Positions 15,552-20,647 of a stretch of DNA of 20,901 nucleotides are shown here, piece after piece. The notes under the pieces are model-generated. The model was not told the origin of the DNA. It searched no databases and worked only from the letters and a program-made list of their open reading frames with translations. The position numbers and the translations under genes are program-made. Source of the stretch: a virus; IMG/VR virus record IMGVR_UViG_3300030104_002186, positions 1 through 20,901 of that record; one strand, given 5' to 3'. Each line of letters begins with the position of its first letter. The stretch's first letter is position 1.

Positions 15552-16057
15552 AGTTTTATTTTAACATTATAACCTTTTTTCTTTAAATCATCGTGCAATT
15601 TCTGTGCCTTAACTAAATCATCTTCTTTAATAGTTATAGTAGCTGTATCTTCTTGTTCTTCTTCTATTTTGTCTATATTAAAACCAAACTCTAAATCTTT
15701 AAATCCCCATTCTTTTAATTCTTCTATATCAAATTCATTAGCTAGTATATCCATATCCCACTCACCACCTGACTTGTTTAGCCTAATGTTTAATTCTCTT
15801 TCTTGTTCTTTGTTAAGGTCTAACACTACACAAGGTATTGTTATATCATCAACATTACTTTTCTCTGCGTTTTCTTTCCATATTTTATATCGTTGATGAC
15901 CACCGATAATAGTCATATCTTTATTTACTACTATTGGTTCTACAAGTGAGAACTTATCTAATGAGTCTTTGAGATCATTATACTGCTTCTTAGTAATCTG
16001 TCTAGGATTATATGTTGCAGGTTTTAATTTATTTATTAGTATTCTTTCTATTTTCAT
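15548..16057 (-). CDS. ParB N-terminal-domain (ParB/sulfiredoxin fold) protein
   Basis: A 169-residue protein. 'KLKPATYNPRQITKKQYNDL' and 'SLVEPIVVNKDMTIIGGHQR' (GGHQR at about residues 52-56) are the ParB/Srx box motifs; the family binds or hydrolyses CTP in true ParB proteins, and phage members are often annotated as ParB-like nucleases or DNA-methylase-associated proteins. The middle 'CVVLDLNKEQERELNIRLNK' with SGGEWDMDILA is typical of phage copies found next to terminase. The C-terminus is acidic, then ends 'KKKGYNVKIKL'. It is too short to hold a ParB HTH and dimer domain, so plasmid partition is unlikely. Overlaps the HNH gene by 29 nt and terS by 4 nt. Possibly acts in packaging-site recognition; that is inference. 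Confidence 0.82.
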   Translation of the reverse strand: MKIERILINKLKPATYNPRQITKKQYNDLKDSLDKFSLVEPIVVNKDMTIIGGHQRYKIWKENAEKSNVDDITIPCVVLDLNKEQERELNIRLNKSGGEWDMDILANEFDIEELKEWGFKDLEFGFNIDKIEEEQEDTATITIKEDDLVKAQKLHDDLKKKGYNVKIKL

Positions 16058-16376
16058 ATATTTTTTGGTATTCTATTTTAGCATATACTTGATGACACAC
16101 ATTCTCAAGATGTTTTATACGACAAAACATATTAAACATTGAATCGCTTTCAGCTTTTATATGACACTCACGACACAAAGCCATTAAATTTTCAATGTAA
16201 TTTCTCTGACTATTTTTACCTGCTCCCATTCCACGCCTTTCTAAATGATGAATGTCAGTAGCTTCAGCACCACACATCATCTCACAAATAATTTTGTCGT
16301 CTAATACATAGTCAAAAAAGTCAATATATATTTTAGTGTGTTTTTTCAACTCTCTTAGGTAATTTATGTAAATCAT
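16029..16376 (-). CDS. HNH-type endonuclease
   Basis: A 115-residue protein from the ATG at 16376; a longer frame from GTG at 16409 is possible but adds sequence (GGILYCPSLL) outside the recognisable family. Motifs: 'HTKIYIDFFDY' (about 13-23), zinc ligands Cys31 and Cys35 (ICEMMC), catalytic-type His43-His44 (TDIHHLERRGMG), 'NYIENLMALCRECH' with Asn63 and the second Cys pair Cys68/Cys71 with His72. This is the HNH beta-beta-alpha-metal nuclease layout with structural zinc. HNH proteins beside terminase often assist packaging-linked DNA cleavage (known for HK97-like phages); for this protein that is inference. It overlaps the ParB-like gene by 29 nt and the small CxxC ORF by 44 nt. Confidence 0.8.
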   Translation of the reverse strand: MIYINYLRELKKHTKIYIDFFDYVLDDKIICEMMCGAEATDIHHLERRGMGAGKNSQRNYIENLMALCRECHIKAESDSMFNMFCRIKHLENVCHQVYAKIEYQKIYENRKNTNK

Positions 16377-16446
16377 CAGAAGGGAGGGACAATATAAAAT
16401 CCCCCCCACAAAAAAAACATCTGCCTTTTTGTATCAAACTAACCAT
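16333..16446 (-). CDS. Possible CxxC microprotein, 37 residues
   Basis: ATG at 16446-16444 opens 37 codons ending in TAA at 16335-16333. The product reads MVSLIQKGRCFFCGGDFILS, then LPSDDLHKLPKRVEKTH. 'RCFFCGG' is a rubredoxin/zinc-knuckle-type CxxCG turn, but only one such pair is present, so a zinc site would need a partner. It lies 31 nt after the Cys-rich gene and overlaps the HNH start by 44 nt in another frame, which is long. It could be real, or merely an open frame. There is no further support. Confidence 0.35.
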   Translation of the reverse strand: MVSLIQKGRCFFCGGDFILSLPSDDLHKLPKRVEKTH

Positions 16447-16477
16447 TGTACAACTTATACAGAATCTAAATATTTGA

Positions 16478-16834
16478 TTATCCTTCTTTTTTGCAACTGT
16501 TTTCATATACTTTTTCTAATTTTGTTAATGTACTTTTTACACAACTTCCGCACCCTGAAGGTTTTTTATTTGTTTTAAATACTTTATTATAAATCTTAAT
16601 TAATAATCCTTGATCCTCTGCTGTTATTGTTCCTTTAGTTCTTGACATTACTTCTTCATAAATAGCAATCTCATCTTCTGTCATTTGTCTAGAGTATGGA
16701 AACAATTTGTTTAGCTTTTCCTTTCGTTCTTCACATCCGCAATCGTCTCCTAGTATTTTTTTAGCCACTTTGTCAATGCCTGTTGCCTTTAAAACTTTTT
16801 CAACTGAGTCGCCAAGTCCTTTTGATTTTACCAT
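16478..16834 (-). CDS. Conserved Cys-rich phage protein of unknown function
   Basis: A 118-residue protein starting MVKSKGLGDSVEKVLKATGI. It carries two Cys pairs, 'GDDCGCEERKEKLNKLFPYS' (about 29-48) and 'KKPSGCGSCVKSTLTKLEKV' (about 90-109), plus one near the end (NSCKKEG). 'GLGD[ST][VI]EK[VI]LKATGIDKVAK..LG.DCGC.ER+.KLNKLFPY' is a pattern I recognise as recurring in Bacteroidota phages just upstream of terminase genes, but without known function. The CGC and CGSC sets could bind a metal. Start overlaps the stop of the 29-residue membrane ORF by 7 nt. Confidence 0.7.
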   Translation of the reverse strand: MVKSKGLGDSVEKVLKATGIDKVAKKILGDDCGCEERKEKLNKLFPYSRQMTEDEIAIYEEVMSRTKGTITAEDQGLLIKIYNKVFKTNKKPSGCGSCVKSTLTKLEKVYENSCKKEG

Positions 16835-16917
16835 ATCGCTGATATTAATAATGTTAATACTGTTAATGTAGTTAATGCTACAATAAAATTAGCAATTAAA
16901 TCTTCTTTATTTTTCAT
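16828..16917 (-). CDS. Single-pass membrane microprotein, 29 residues
   Basis: ATG at 16917-16915 opens 29 codons ending TGG TAA at 16830-16828. The product is MKNKEDLIANF followed by IVALTTLTVLTLLISAIW: a charged N-terminus and one hydrophobic span of about 19-20 residues, with a final Trp. It overlaps the sigma-like gene's end by 11 nt and the next gene's start by 7 nt, so it fills exactly the space between them in a frame that only makes sense if it is translated. Too short for a classical holin, though a holin-like, regulatory or anti-factor membrane peptide is possible. No family recognised. Confidence 0.55.
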   Translation of the reverse strand: MKNKEDLIANFIVALTTLTVLTLLISAIW

Positions 16918-17413
16918 CTAATAAATATTTTTTTACGTTGTTAATTGATTTAAATAATGTGTTTCTATTTATTTTTGTTGCCTTAGCCATTGTGTTTAAT
17001 GAATGTCCTTCTCTGTAATATATTCTAAATACTTGTGCATCAAACCAAAAAACATTTTTTAGTTTTTTCTCAATCCAATCTAATCTTTTTTCAATTAATT
17101 CTTTTTCTTCTTTATTAGATTGACTGTTATCAGGTGAAATAGATTCTATTATTCCAGTAACGTGATATTCATAATATTTATAATATTTATAATAAAATCT
17201 GCTTGTCTTTGAATGATACTGATTTATCATTACTCTAATAATATAATAAAGTAATTTTTTTTGTTTAATAGTATCATTTATTTTTTCCTCATCAACTTTG
17301 TATAGTTCCACAATTACAAAGCTTAATAAATCATCTTGGTCTTTTCCATTAGTGATATTATAAGCTATATCATATAGTTTGTTATAATTATCATTAAGAA
17401 ATTTATTCAACAT
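16907..17413 (-). CDS. Sigma-70-like (ECF-type) transcription factor candidate
   Basis: A 168-residue protein with ATG at 17413. Residues 1-80 resemble sigma region 2: 'NKLYDIAYNITNGKDQDDLL' with 'SFVIVELYKV' is the region 2.1-2.2 type helix pair, and 'LLYYIIRVMINQYHSKTSRF' is the region 2.3-2.4 type. Residues 105-166 resemble region 4: 'FDAQVFRIYYREGHSLNTMA' then 'KATKINRNTLFKSINNVKKY' form a helix-turn-helix. The middle is a linker (SISPDNSQSNKEE). Its length matches ECF sigma factors. It lies at the end of the replication genes, upstream of the packaging and virion genes, where a late-transcription activator is often found. Divergent enough that DNA-binding without RNA polymerase cannot be excluded. 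ATG overlaps the upstream TGA by 7 nt. Confidence 0.6.
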   Translation of the reverse strand: MLNKFLNDNYNKLYDIAYNITNGKDQDDLLSFVIVELYKVDEEKINDTIKQKKLLYYIIRVMINQYHSKTSRFYYKYYKYYEYHVTGIIESISPDNSQSNKEEKELIEKRLDWIEKKLKNVFWFDAQVFRIYYREGHSLNTMAKATKINRNTLFKSINNVKKYLLDEK

Positions 17414-17688
17414 ATTTTGATTACTGAGGGTATATTTTTCAGCTTCATTAAATTATATTCTACATTGCTTATTTTAGATATATCTATTTCTATTATATTG
17501 CTAAAACGATTGTGCAATTTCTTATAAATATAATTTTCTATATTATCGTTTTTTGTCAAATCTCGTAAAATAAAAGATAGTTCAGCTCCAGACTCAAACA
17601 AAATTGTAAACAACCTATTGTTAGTATCTGTGTAATCCCAGAACAATCTTTCGTTCCTGCTATTAAAAAATGTTCTCTTAGCTTTCAC
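17407..17688 (-). CDS. Hypothetical protein, 93 residues, GTG start
   Basis: The frame begins with GTG at 17688-17686, immediately after an in-frame TAA, so no longer version exists; no in-frame ATG occurs until near the C-terminus. The product starts MKAKRTFFNSRNERLFWDYT, continues 'RLFTILFESGAELSFILRDL' and ends 'KNIPSVIKIC'. Mixed alpha/beta, no motif recognised. It overlaps the VRR-NUC gene by 11 nt and the sigma-like gene by 7 nt, which supports coupled translation. Neighbours suggest a role in replication or its control, but nothing in the sequence specifies one. Confidence 0.6.
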   Translation of the reverse strand: MKAKRTFFNSRNERLFWDYTDTNNRLFTILFESGAELSFILRDLTKNDNIENYIYKKLHNRFSNIIEIDISKISNVEYNLMKLKNIPSVIKIC

Positions 17689-18031
17689 TTATTTGTCCTT
17701 TTAAATATCTATCTATTACTGCAACTGCTTCATCATATCCATATACGATTTCTGACACAAAATTTCTTTCATTAAGTTTTTCTCGCCACCATAACTGTTC
17801 TTTTGTTGGTCTGCCTTTTTTTGTTTTAACTTCTAAAAACAAAGAATGAAAATTACCAATAGGTTCTAGGATTGACAGATCAGGATAACCCTTTATGTAG
17901 CCACTAGCTTTCATCTTTACCGCCTGAGTCATTGATGTTCTTAAACCACCTGCACTAGCACAATACAATACATTAGGGTATTGTAATTTAATATATGTAA
18001 CTATTGCTTTCTGTAATTGATATTCTTTCAT
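17678..18031 (-). CDS. VRR-NUC domain nuclease
   Basis: A 117-residue PD-(D/E)XK-superfamily protein. It is started at 18031 (MKEYQLQKAIVTYIK) because this gives the classical 4-nt ATGA overlap with the upstream stop; an ATG four codons earlier (MGKE, 18043) is the alternative. Motifs: 'NVLYCASAGGLRTS' (about 20-33), 'GYIKGYPDLSIL' with catalytic Asp51, 'SLFLEVKTKKGRPTKEQLWW' with Glu67-Val-Lys69 and Gln79. These are the VRR-NUC catalytic residues. Phage VRR-NUC proteins are thought to cut branched or structured DNA in replication and recombination. Compact size is usual for stand-alone phage copies. It follows the DUF4373-like replication gene. Confidence 0.9.
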   Translation of the reverse strand: MKEYQLQKAIVTYIKLQYPNVLYCASAGGLRTSMTQAVKMKASGYIKGYPDLSILEPIGNFHSLFLEVKTKKGRPTKEQLWWREKLNERNFVSEIVYGYDEAVAVIDRYLKGQISES

Positions 18032-18615
18032 TTCTTTACCCATTTAGCTTGACCATTGTAATTATTTATGTCTTTTACATAACCTAAAGACTCCAAGTGT
18101 TTATGATACTCTTTAGTTTTATTAACATCTTGTTCTATTCTTTTTGCGTAATGAATATCATAATAATCAGGAAAAGAAATATCATTATAATAATTGCTTT
18201 TCTTTGCTTTTGCTTTTGCTTTTGCTTCTACTTCTACTTTACTAGCATTGCCGTTGCTCTGCTTTTGCATTGCCTTTGCATTATTCCACCTCTTTTTTGC
18301 ATTCTCTTTAGCTATATTGCTTTTATTATTTATTTCTTCTATTTGATTATTTAACCTTCTAGAATAAAAACAACCATCTTCTATAACAAATAGATCAAAG
18401 TCCTCAATTACTTGCTTTAAGATTTTAGAATCACATTGTAAGCCATAAGCTAATATATCATATTGATTTATACATATTTTATTTTCTTCTGTGAATAATA
18501 ATTCTAGTAATGCCCAGAACACCCCATATCCTTCATATCCAAGTTTTGCCCTCATAGAAATAATTCTGTAGTCTGTTCTTGCAGTTGAGTCGTGGTTAAA
18601 GTAAGTTTTTTTCAT
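18028..18615 (-). CDS. DUF4373-type (Lin1244/Lin1753-like) replication protein
   Basis: A 195-residue protein. The N-terminus 'YFNHDSTARTDYRIISMRAK' with 'LGYEGYGVFWALLELLFTEE' (about 5-45) and 'AYGLQCDSKILKQVIEDFDL' with 'FVIEDGCFYSRRL' (about 55-90) match DUF4373, a winged-helix, DnaD/replication-initiator-like N-terminal domain found in phages and mobile elements of Bacteroidota and Firmicutes. The middle is a low-complexity basic linker (AKKRW, then VEVEAKAKAKAKK) encoded by a hexanucleotide tandem repeat, and the C-terminus holds a small 'ISFPDYYDIHYAKRIEQDV' and 'KHLESLGYVKD' module. It begins the nuclease/sigma-like run of genes and is preceded by an inverted repeat. A role in origin recognition or helicase loading is inferred from the domain only. 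Confidence 0.82.
   Translation of the reverse strand: MKKTYFNHDSTARTDYRIISMRAKLGYEGYGVFWALLELLFTEENKICINQYDILAYGLQCDSKILKQVIEDFDLFVIEDGCFYSRRLNNQIEEINNKSNIAKENAKKRWNNAKAMQKQSNGNASKVEVEAKAKAKAKKSNYYNDISFPDYYDIHYAKRIEQDVNKTKEYHKHLESLGYVKDINNYNGQAKWVKK
18202..18242 (-). repeat. Hexanucleotide tandem repeat inside the DUF4373-type gene
   Basis: On the plus strand three perfect CTTTTG units (18207-18224) are flanked by a CTTTG on one side and two CTTCTA units (18225-18236) on the other. Read in the gene they encode alternating GCA-AAA (Ala-Lys) and GTA-GAA (Val-Glu) codons. Because the unit is 6 nt, copy-number change keeps the reading frame and only alters linker length. Confidence 0.7.
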
Positions 18616-18634
18616 AGTATAATAGTTAAGATAA

Positions 18635-18681
18635 TGCCTGTGTCAATATAGAAAAAGAATAAAACAAGTAAAACACAGGCA
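18635..18681. repeat. Inverted repeat upstream of the DUF4373-type gene
   Basis: TGCCTGTGT at 18635-18643 and its perfect complement ACACAGGCA at 18673-18681 are separated by 29 A-rich bases. A further A pairs after one mismatch. It sits in the 79-nt gap between the SSB-like gene and the replication gene. The large loop and lack of a T tract make a terminator unlikely; it may be a protein-binding site, a structured leader or an origin element. Confidence 0.55.
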
Positions 18682-18694
18682 CTATCAGGATTAA

Positions 18695-19021
18695 TTAAAA
18701 TGGTAAGTTCTCATTAGTGTCATTATCAATAACAAGATTTTCTTCTAAATTAATGTTTTTTACATTTAAAGTATTAAAGAATTTACCTTTCCATTCATTT
18801 GATTTAATATAAAACTCTATTGTAGCATAACTATCTAGCTTAACATATTGTTCGTGAACAGCAATTCTTTCTGTACCAAATATCTCAAACTGATATTTAT
18901 TATCAAAATCTGTTCCTGCTTCTATTATTGTTATCAGCATTTTTTCATAAGGATCACCGCCCTTTTTATTCTCAATAGTTTCTATTTGTTTATCTATTAT
19001 TTTACCTCTTATTTTAAACAT
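18695..19021 (-). CDS. SSB-like single-stranded DNA-binding protein (DUF3127-type)
   Basis: A 108-residue OB-fold-type protein. 'MFKIRGKIIDKQIETI' opens the first strand, 'EKMLITIIEAGTDFDNKYQF' and 'EIFGTERIAVHEQYVKLDS' follow, then 'ATIEFYIKSNEWKGKFFNTL'. 'F.+.GK+........Q+.FE+FG......V+F...S.EWKGK+F.TL' is the DUF3127 (Bacteroidota SSB-like) pattern. The last residues, NDTNENLPF, have an acidic run and a terminal Leu-Pro-Phe like the DDDIPF tip of bacterial SSB, which recruits partner proteins. It lies directly after a probable annealing protein, so the two probably act together on phage ssDNA. SSB function is inferred. Confidence 0.78.
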   Translation of the reverse strand: MFKIRGKIIDKQIETIENKKGGDPYEKMLITIIEAGTDFDNKYQFEIFGTERIAVHEQYVKLDSYATIEFYIKSNEWKGKFFNTLNVKNINLEENLVIDNDTNENLPF

Positions 19022-19038
19022 TTTATTTTATTTTTTAA

Positions 19039-19440
19039 TTAATTACTTCTTTTAAACGATTCACTTTCATCTTCACCGAAAAACCCTAAAGCATACAAAC
19101 CTGCTAACTTTAAAACTGCTCGGCTCATTGCTCTCTTTTCTGCCATTTCCATTACATACCAAGTGTTAGTATTTCCATCTTTATAGTTGTCACCTTTTAA
19201 TGCACTACCAAAAGTTTCAATATAATTATTTTTATTTAAAGTTGCTTTTGCTTTAACTACTGCAAATCTAGGTTCACATTTAACAACTTCAAACTCTATA
19301 CTAATATCCATATTAGCTTGAATCTTGTCAATTCCTGCACGAGTTATAATTGTATAATGTTGATGTGCAAATACATCTTCGGCTGTTAAATTATTTTCTA
19401 CAAATAATCTATTTAAAGTTTCTTTTTTTGTTTCCTTCAT
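19039..19440 (-). CDS. Probable single-strand annealing/recombination protein
   Basis: A 133-residue protein starting MKETKKETLNRLFVENN. 'EDVFAHQHYTIITRAGIDKI' and 'IEFEVVKCEPRFAVVKAKAT' with 'YIETFGSALKG' are followed by 'TWYVMEMAEKRAMSRAVLKL' and 'AGLYALGFFGEDESE'. The combination of a beta-sheet that ends 'ETFGSA' and a helix 'EMAEKRAMSRAVLKLAG' is the kind of signature seen in Rad52/Erf-superfamily annealing proteins (an 'A.K+A..RAV+..' helix) and in a family of Bacteroidota phage proteins found next to SSB. It is short for Erf or RecT. It begins the operon after the HTH gene, with SSB directly downstream, the standard pairing for phage recombination. Homology remains a guess without a profile search. 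Confidence 0.55.
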   Translation of the reverse strand: MKETKKETLNRLFVENNLTAEDVFAHQHYTIITRAGIDKIQANMDISIEFEVVKCEPRFAVVKAKATLNKNNYIETFGSALKGDNYKDGNTNTWYVMEMAEKRAMSRAVLKLAGLYALGFFGEDESESFKRSN

Positions 19441-19442
19441 AA

Positions 19443-19652
19443 TTAAAATGGTTTTATAAATTTAACAATATCCAAGTCTATAAGGTCGCATAGCCTTTCA
19501 GCATCATTTACACTTAGTTTACTTGGGTTATTTATTTTTTTTAAAGTAGTTGGATAAGACCAATCTAATGCCTTTGCAATATCCATCTTATTCATTTCCT
19601 TAATAGACATAGCAATCTTAATCACTTGCCTACGCATCTGTCTTGAATTCAT
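19443..19652 (-). CDS. Small HTH DNA-binding protein, repressor/Cro-type candidate
   Basis: A 69-residue protein started at the ATG at 19652 (MNSRQMRRQVIKIAMSIKEM). The longer frame to a TTG at 19679 is rejected because that TTG falls in the predicted -7 box of its own promoter. Residues about 21-60 ('NKMDIAKALDWSYPTTLKKI', 'KLSVNDAERLCDLIDL') show an XRE-type helix-turn-helix: the 'MDIAKALDWSYPTTLKKI' helices and the 'LSVNDAERLCDLI' wing helix. It is the first leftward gene of the divergent region and lies beside a GATTGTT/AACAATC inverted repeat. A transcription regulator for the genome switch or the recombination operon is the natural reading; orientation of its control is not known. Confidence 0.7.
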   Translation of the reverse strand: MNSRQMRRQVIKIAMSIKEMNKMDIAKALDWSYPTTLKKINNPSKLSVNDAERLCDLIDLDIVKFIKPF

Positions 19653-19676
19653 ATATTTATTTTTATAGTTAAAGCA

Positions 19677-19706
19677 CAATAATAGTAAATATATTTAACA
19701 AAACAA
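19677..19706 (-). promoter_or_regulatory. Candidate leftward promoter for the HTH gene
   Basis: On the leftward strand TTG (19706-19704) is followed after 19 nt by TATTATTG (19684-19677), one mismatch from the Bacteroidota -7 consensus TAnnTTTG. Transcription would begin about 8-10 nt further left, leaving a short A/T-rich leader before the ATG at 19652. Weaker match than the rightward promoter. Confidence 0.45.
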
Positions 19707-19709
19707 AAA

Positions 19710-19734
19710 GATTGTTTAATACTTATTAACAATC
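19710..19734. promoter_or_regulatory. Candidate operator: inverted repeat GATTGTT - 11 nt - AACAATC
   Basis: Perfect 7-bp arms GATTGTT (19710-19716) and AACAATC (19728-19734) around an 11-nt A/T spacer. It lies next to the -33 box of the leftward promoter and upstream of the rightward one. The arm and spacing geometry suits a dimeric HTH repressor. Confidence 0.55.
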
Positions 19735-19771
19735 ATAATGTTAATAACTTATAAAGTTTTTTTAACATAAT

Positions 19772-19803
19772 TTGCTTTGTATATAAAAAAATGTTTATAT
19801 TTG
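19772..19803 (+). promoter_or_regulatory. Rightward promoter, Bacteroidota type
   Basis: TTG (19772-19774) and a perfect -7 box TATATTTG (19796-19803) are 21 nt apart, matching the Bacteroidota TTG / TAnnTTTG consensus. The first ATG is at 19847, about 36 nt beyond the expected transcription start. This is the clearest promoter of the window and the best sequence evidence for host phylum. Confidence 0.7.
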
Positions 19804-19811
19804 TATCATAC

Positions 19812-19837
19812 AATTAAAACAAGTATTAAATTAAAAA
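19812..19837 (+). repeat. Duplicated leader, copy 1 (AATTAAAACAAGTAT)
   Basis: AATTAAAACAAGTAT then TAAATTAAAAA precedes the first rightward gene. The same sequence with one T deleted is found at 20123-20147 before the second gene. The first 15 bases are identical. Confidence 0.6.
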
Positions 19838-19846
19838 AAACTAAAA

Positions 19847-20113
19847 ATGAAAAATTTTACTACATCTTTAAACGATAATCAATTATTAAATAAATTACAA
19901 AATTTAAAAAAACATAATGACGAGTTCACATTATATACAACTTATGAAGACGAAAACGGCAGTTTAGATAATGACGATTTTAAACATCCGACGTTTATAA
20001 ATTTGGAAAAAATTTCAAATCCTGAACACGAATTTCAAATTTGGGTTGGATTAACTGCATTTCCACATACTGCACAAGGACACAAAGAAATTGTTCAATA
20101 CTGCAATTATTAA
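19847..20113 (+). CDS. Hypothetical protein, 88 residues, first rightward gene
   Basis: An acidic, soluble protein starting MKNFTTSLNDNQLLNKLQNL. It has an N-terminal helix, then 'LYTTYEDENGSLDNDDFKHP', 'NPEHEFQIWVGLTAFPHTAQ' and ends HKEIVQYCNY. No membrane span, one Cys near the end. No family recognised. ATG at 19847 follows the duplicated A-rich leader and the rightward promoter, so it is probably an early-expressed small protein; early phage genes of this size often encode host-takeover or defence-evasion factors, which is only a general prior. Confidence 0.65.
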   Translation: MKNFTTSLNDNQLLNKLQNLKKHNDEFTLYTTYEDENGSLDNDDFKHPTFINLEKISNPEHEFQIWVGLTAFPHTAQGHKEIVQYCNY

Positions 20114-20122
20114 TTAAAAAAT

Positions 20123-20147
20123 AATTAAAACAAGTATAAATTAAAAA
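20123..20147 (+). repeat. Duplicated leader, copy 2 (AATTAAAACAAGTAT)
   Basis: AATTAAAACAAGTAT then AAATTAAAAA, ending 9 nt before the ATG at 20157. One-base indel from copy 1 at 19812. It suggests a reused translation or transcript-start signal in the rightward operon. Confidence 0.6.
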
Positions 20148-20156
20148 TTAAAAATT

Positions 20157-20411
20157 ATGACAACAGTATTTAAAAATATAGAATGTAATGTTACACAGTT
20201 AGCAACTACAATGACTTTAATAGATAATTATATTAAAGAGCAAAAAGAAATGATAGAATTATATAAAGATGAATTAAATGGCTCTGACAATACAGAACAA
20301 GTTAGATTTTATCAAACTACTATTAAAGATAAAAAAGCTAACATCAAATCTATGATTGCTTTACAAGAGCAAATGTCAACTAAGGAATTAATTACTAAAC
20401 ATACTTTATAA
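20157..20411 (+). CDS. Hypothetical helical protein, 84 residues
   Basis: A charged, probably all-helical protein starting MTTVFKNIECNVTQLATTMT. 'LIDNYIKEQKEMIELYKDEL' and 'YQTTIKDKKANIKSMIALQE' look like amphipathic or coiled-coil helices, so it could dimerise. No known domain seen. Its stop overlaps the next ATG by one base (TAATG), giving translational coupling to the following gene. Confidence 0.65.
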   Translation: MTTVFKNIECNVTQLATTMTLIDNYIKEQKEMIELYKDELNGSDNTEQVRFYQTTIKDKKANIKSMIALQEQMSTKELITKHTL

Positions 20412-20647
20412 TGAAAGAATATATAATAACAGGAGATGGATATTACAACACGCAAGTTGCAAGTCCAACATCTTTAAAGCCAATAGGAGATATTACTTGG
20501 CAAAGAGGAGCTATACACTTTAAAGGCACAGAAGAACAATTAGATGCTTTTATAGATACCTTAATACAAGATGAAACGTATTTTAAATACAGAGATCATT
20601 TTACAAAAGAAGAATTTAATAACCTTGAAAGAATACCAATACTATGA
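20411..20647 (+). CDS. Hypothetical protein, 78 residues
   Basis: Starts MKEYIITGDGYYNTQVASPT. The layout 'YIITGDGYYNTQVAS', 'IGDITWQRGAIHFKGTEEQL' and 'DAFIDTLIQDETYFKYRDHF' suggests a small alpha/beta protein. No recognised family. It begins in a TAATG overlap with the upstream stop, and its end overlaps the next start by 4 nt, so the last three genes of the window are one coupled set. Confidence 0.65.
   Translation: MKEYIITGDGYYNTQVASPTSLKPIGDITWQRGAIHFKGTEEQLDAFIDTLIQDETYFKYRDHFTKEEFNNLERIPIL

Noticed and set aside
16377-16409. GTG start for a longer HNH protein
   Set aside because: The added residues come from a G7 homopolymer and do not match the family start; the ATG at 16376 is in place.
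19653-19679. Upstream TTG start for the HTH gene
   Set aside because: It overlaps the predicted -7 box and adds nine residues not expected for a small HTH protein; the ATG at 19652 has a typical A-rich leader.
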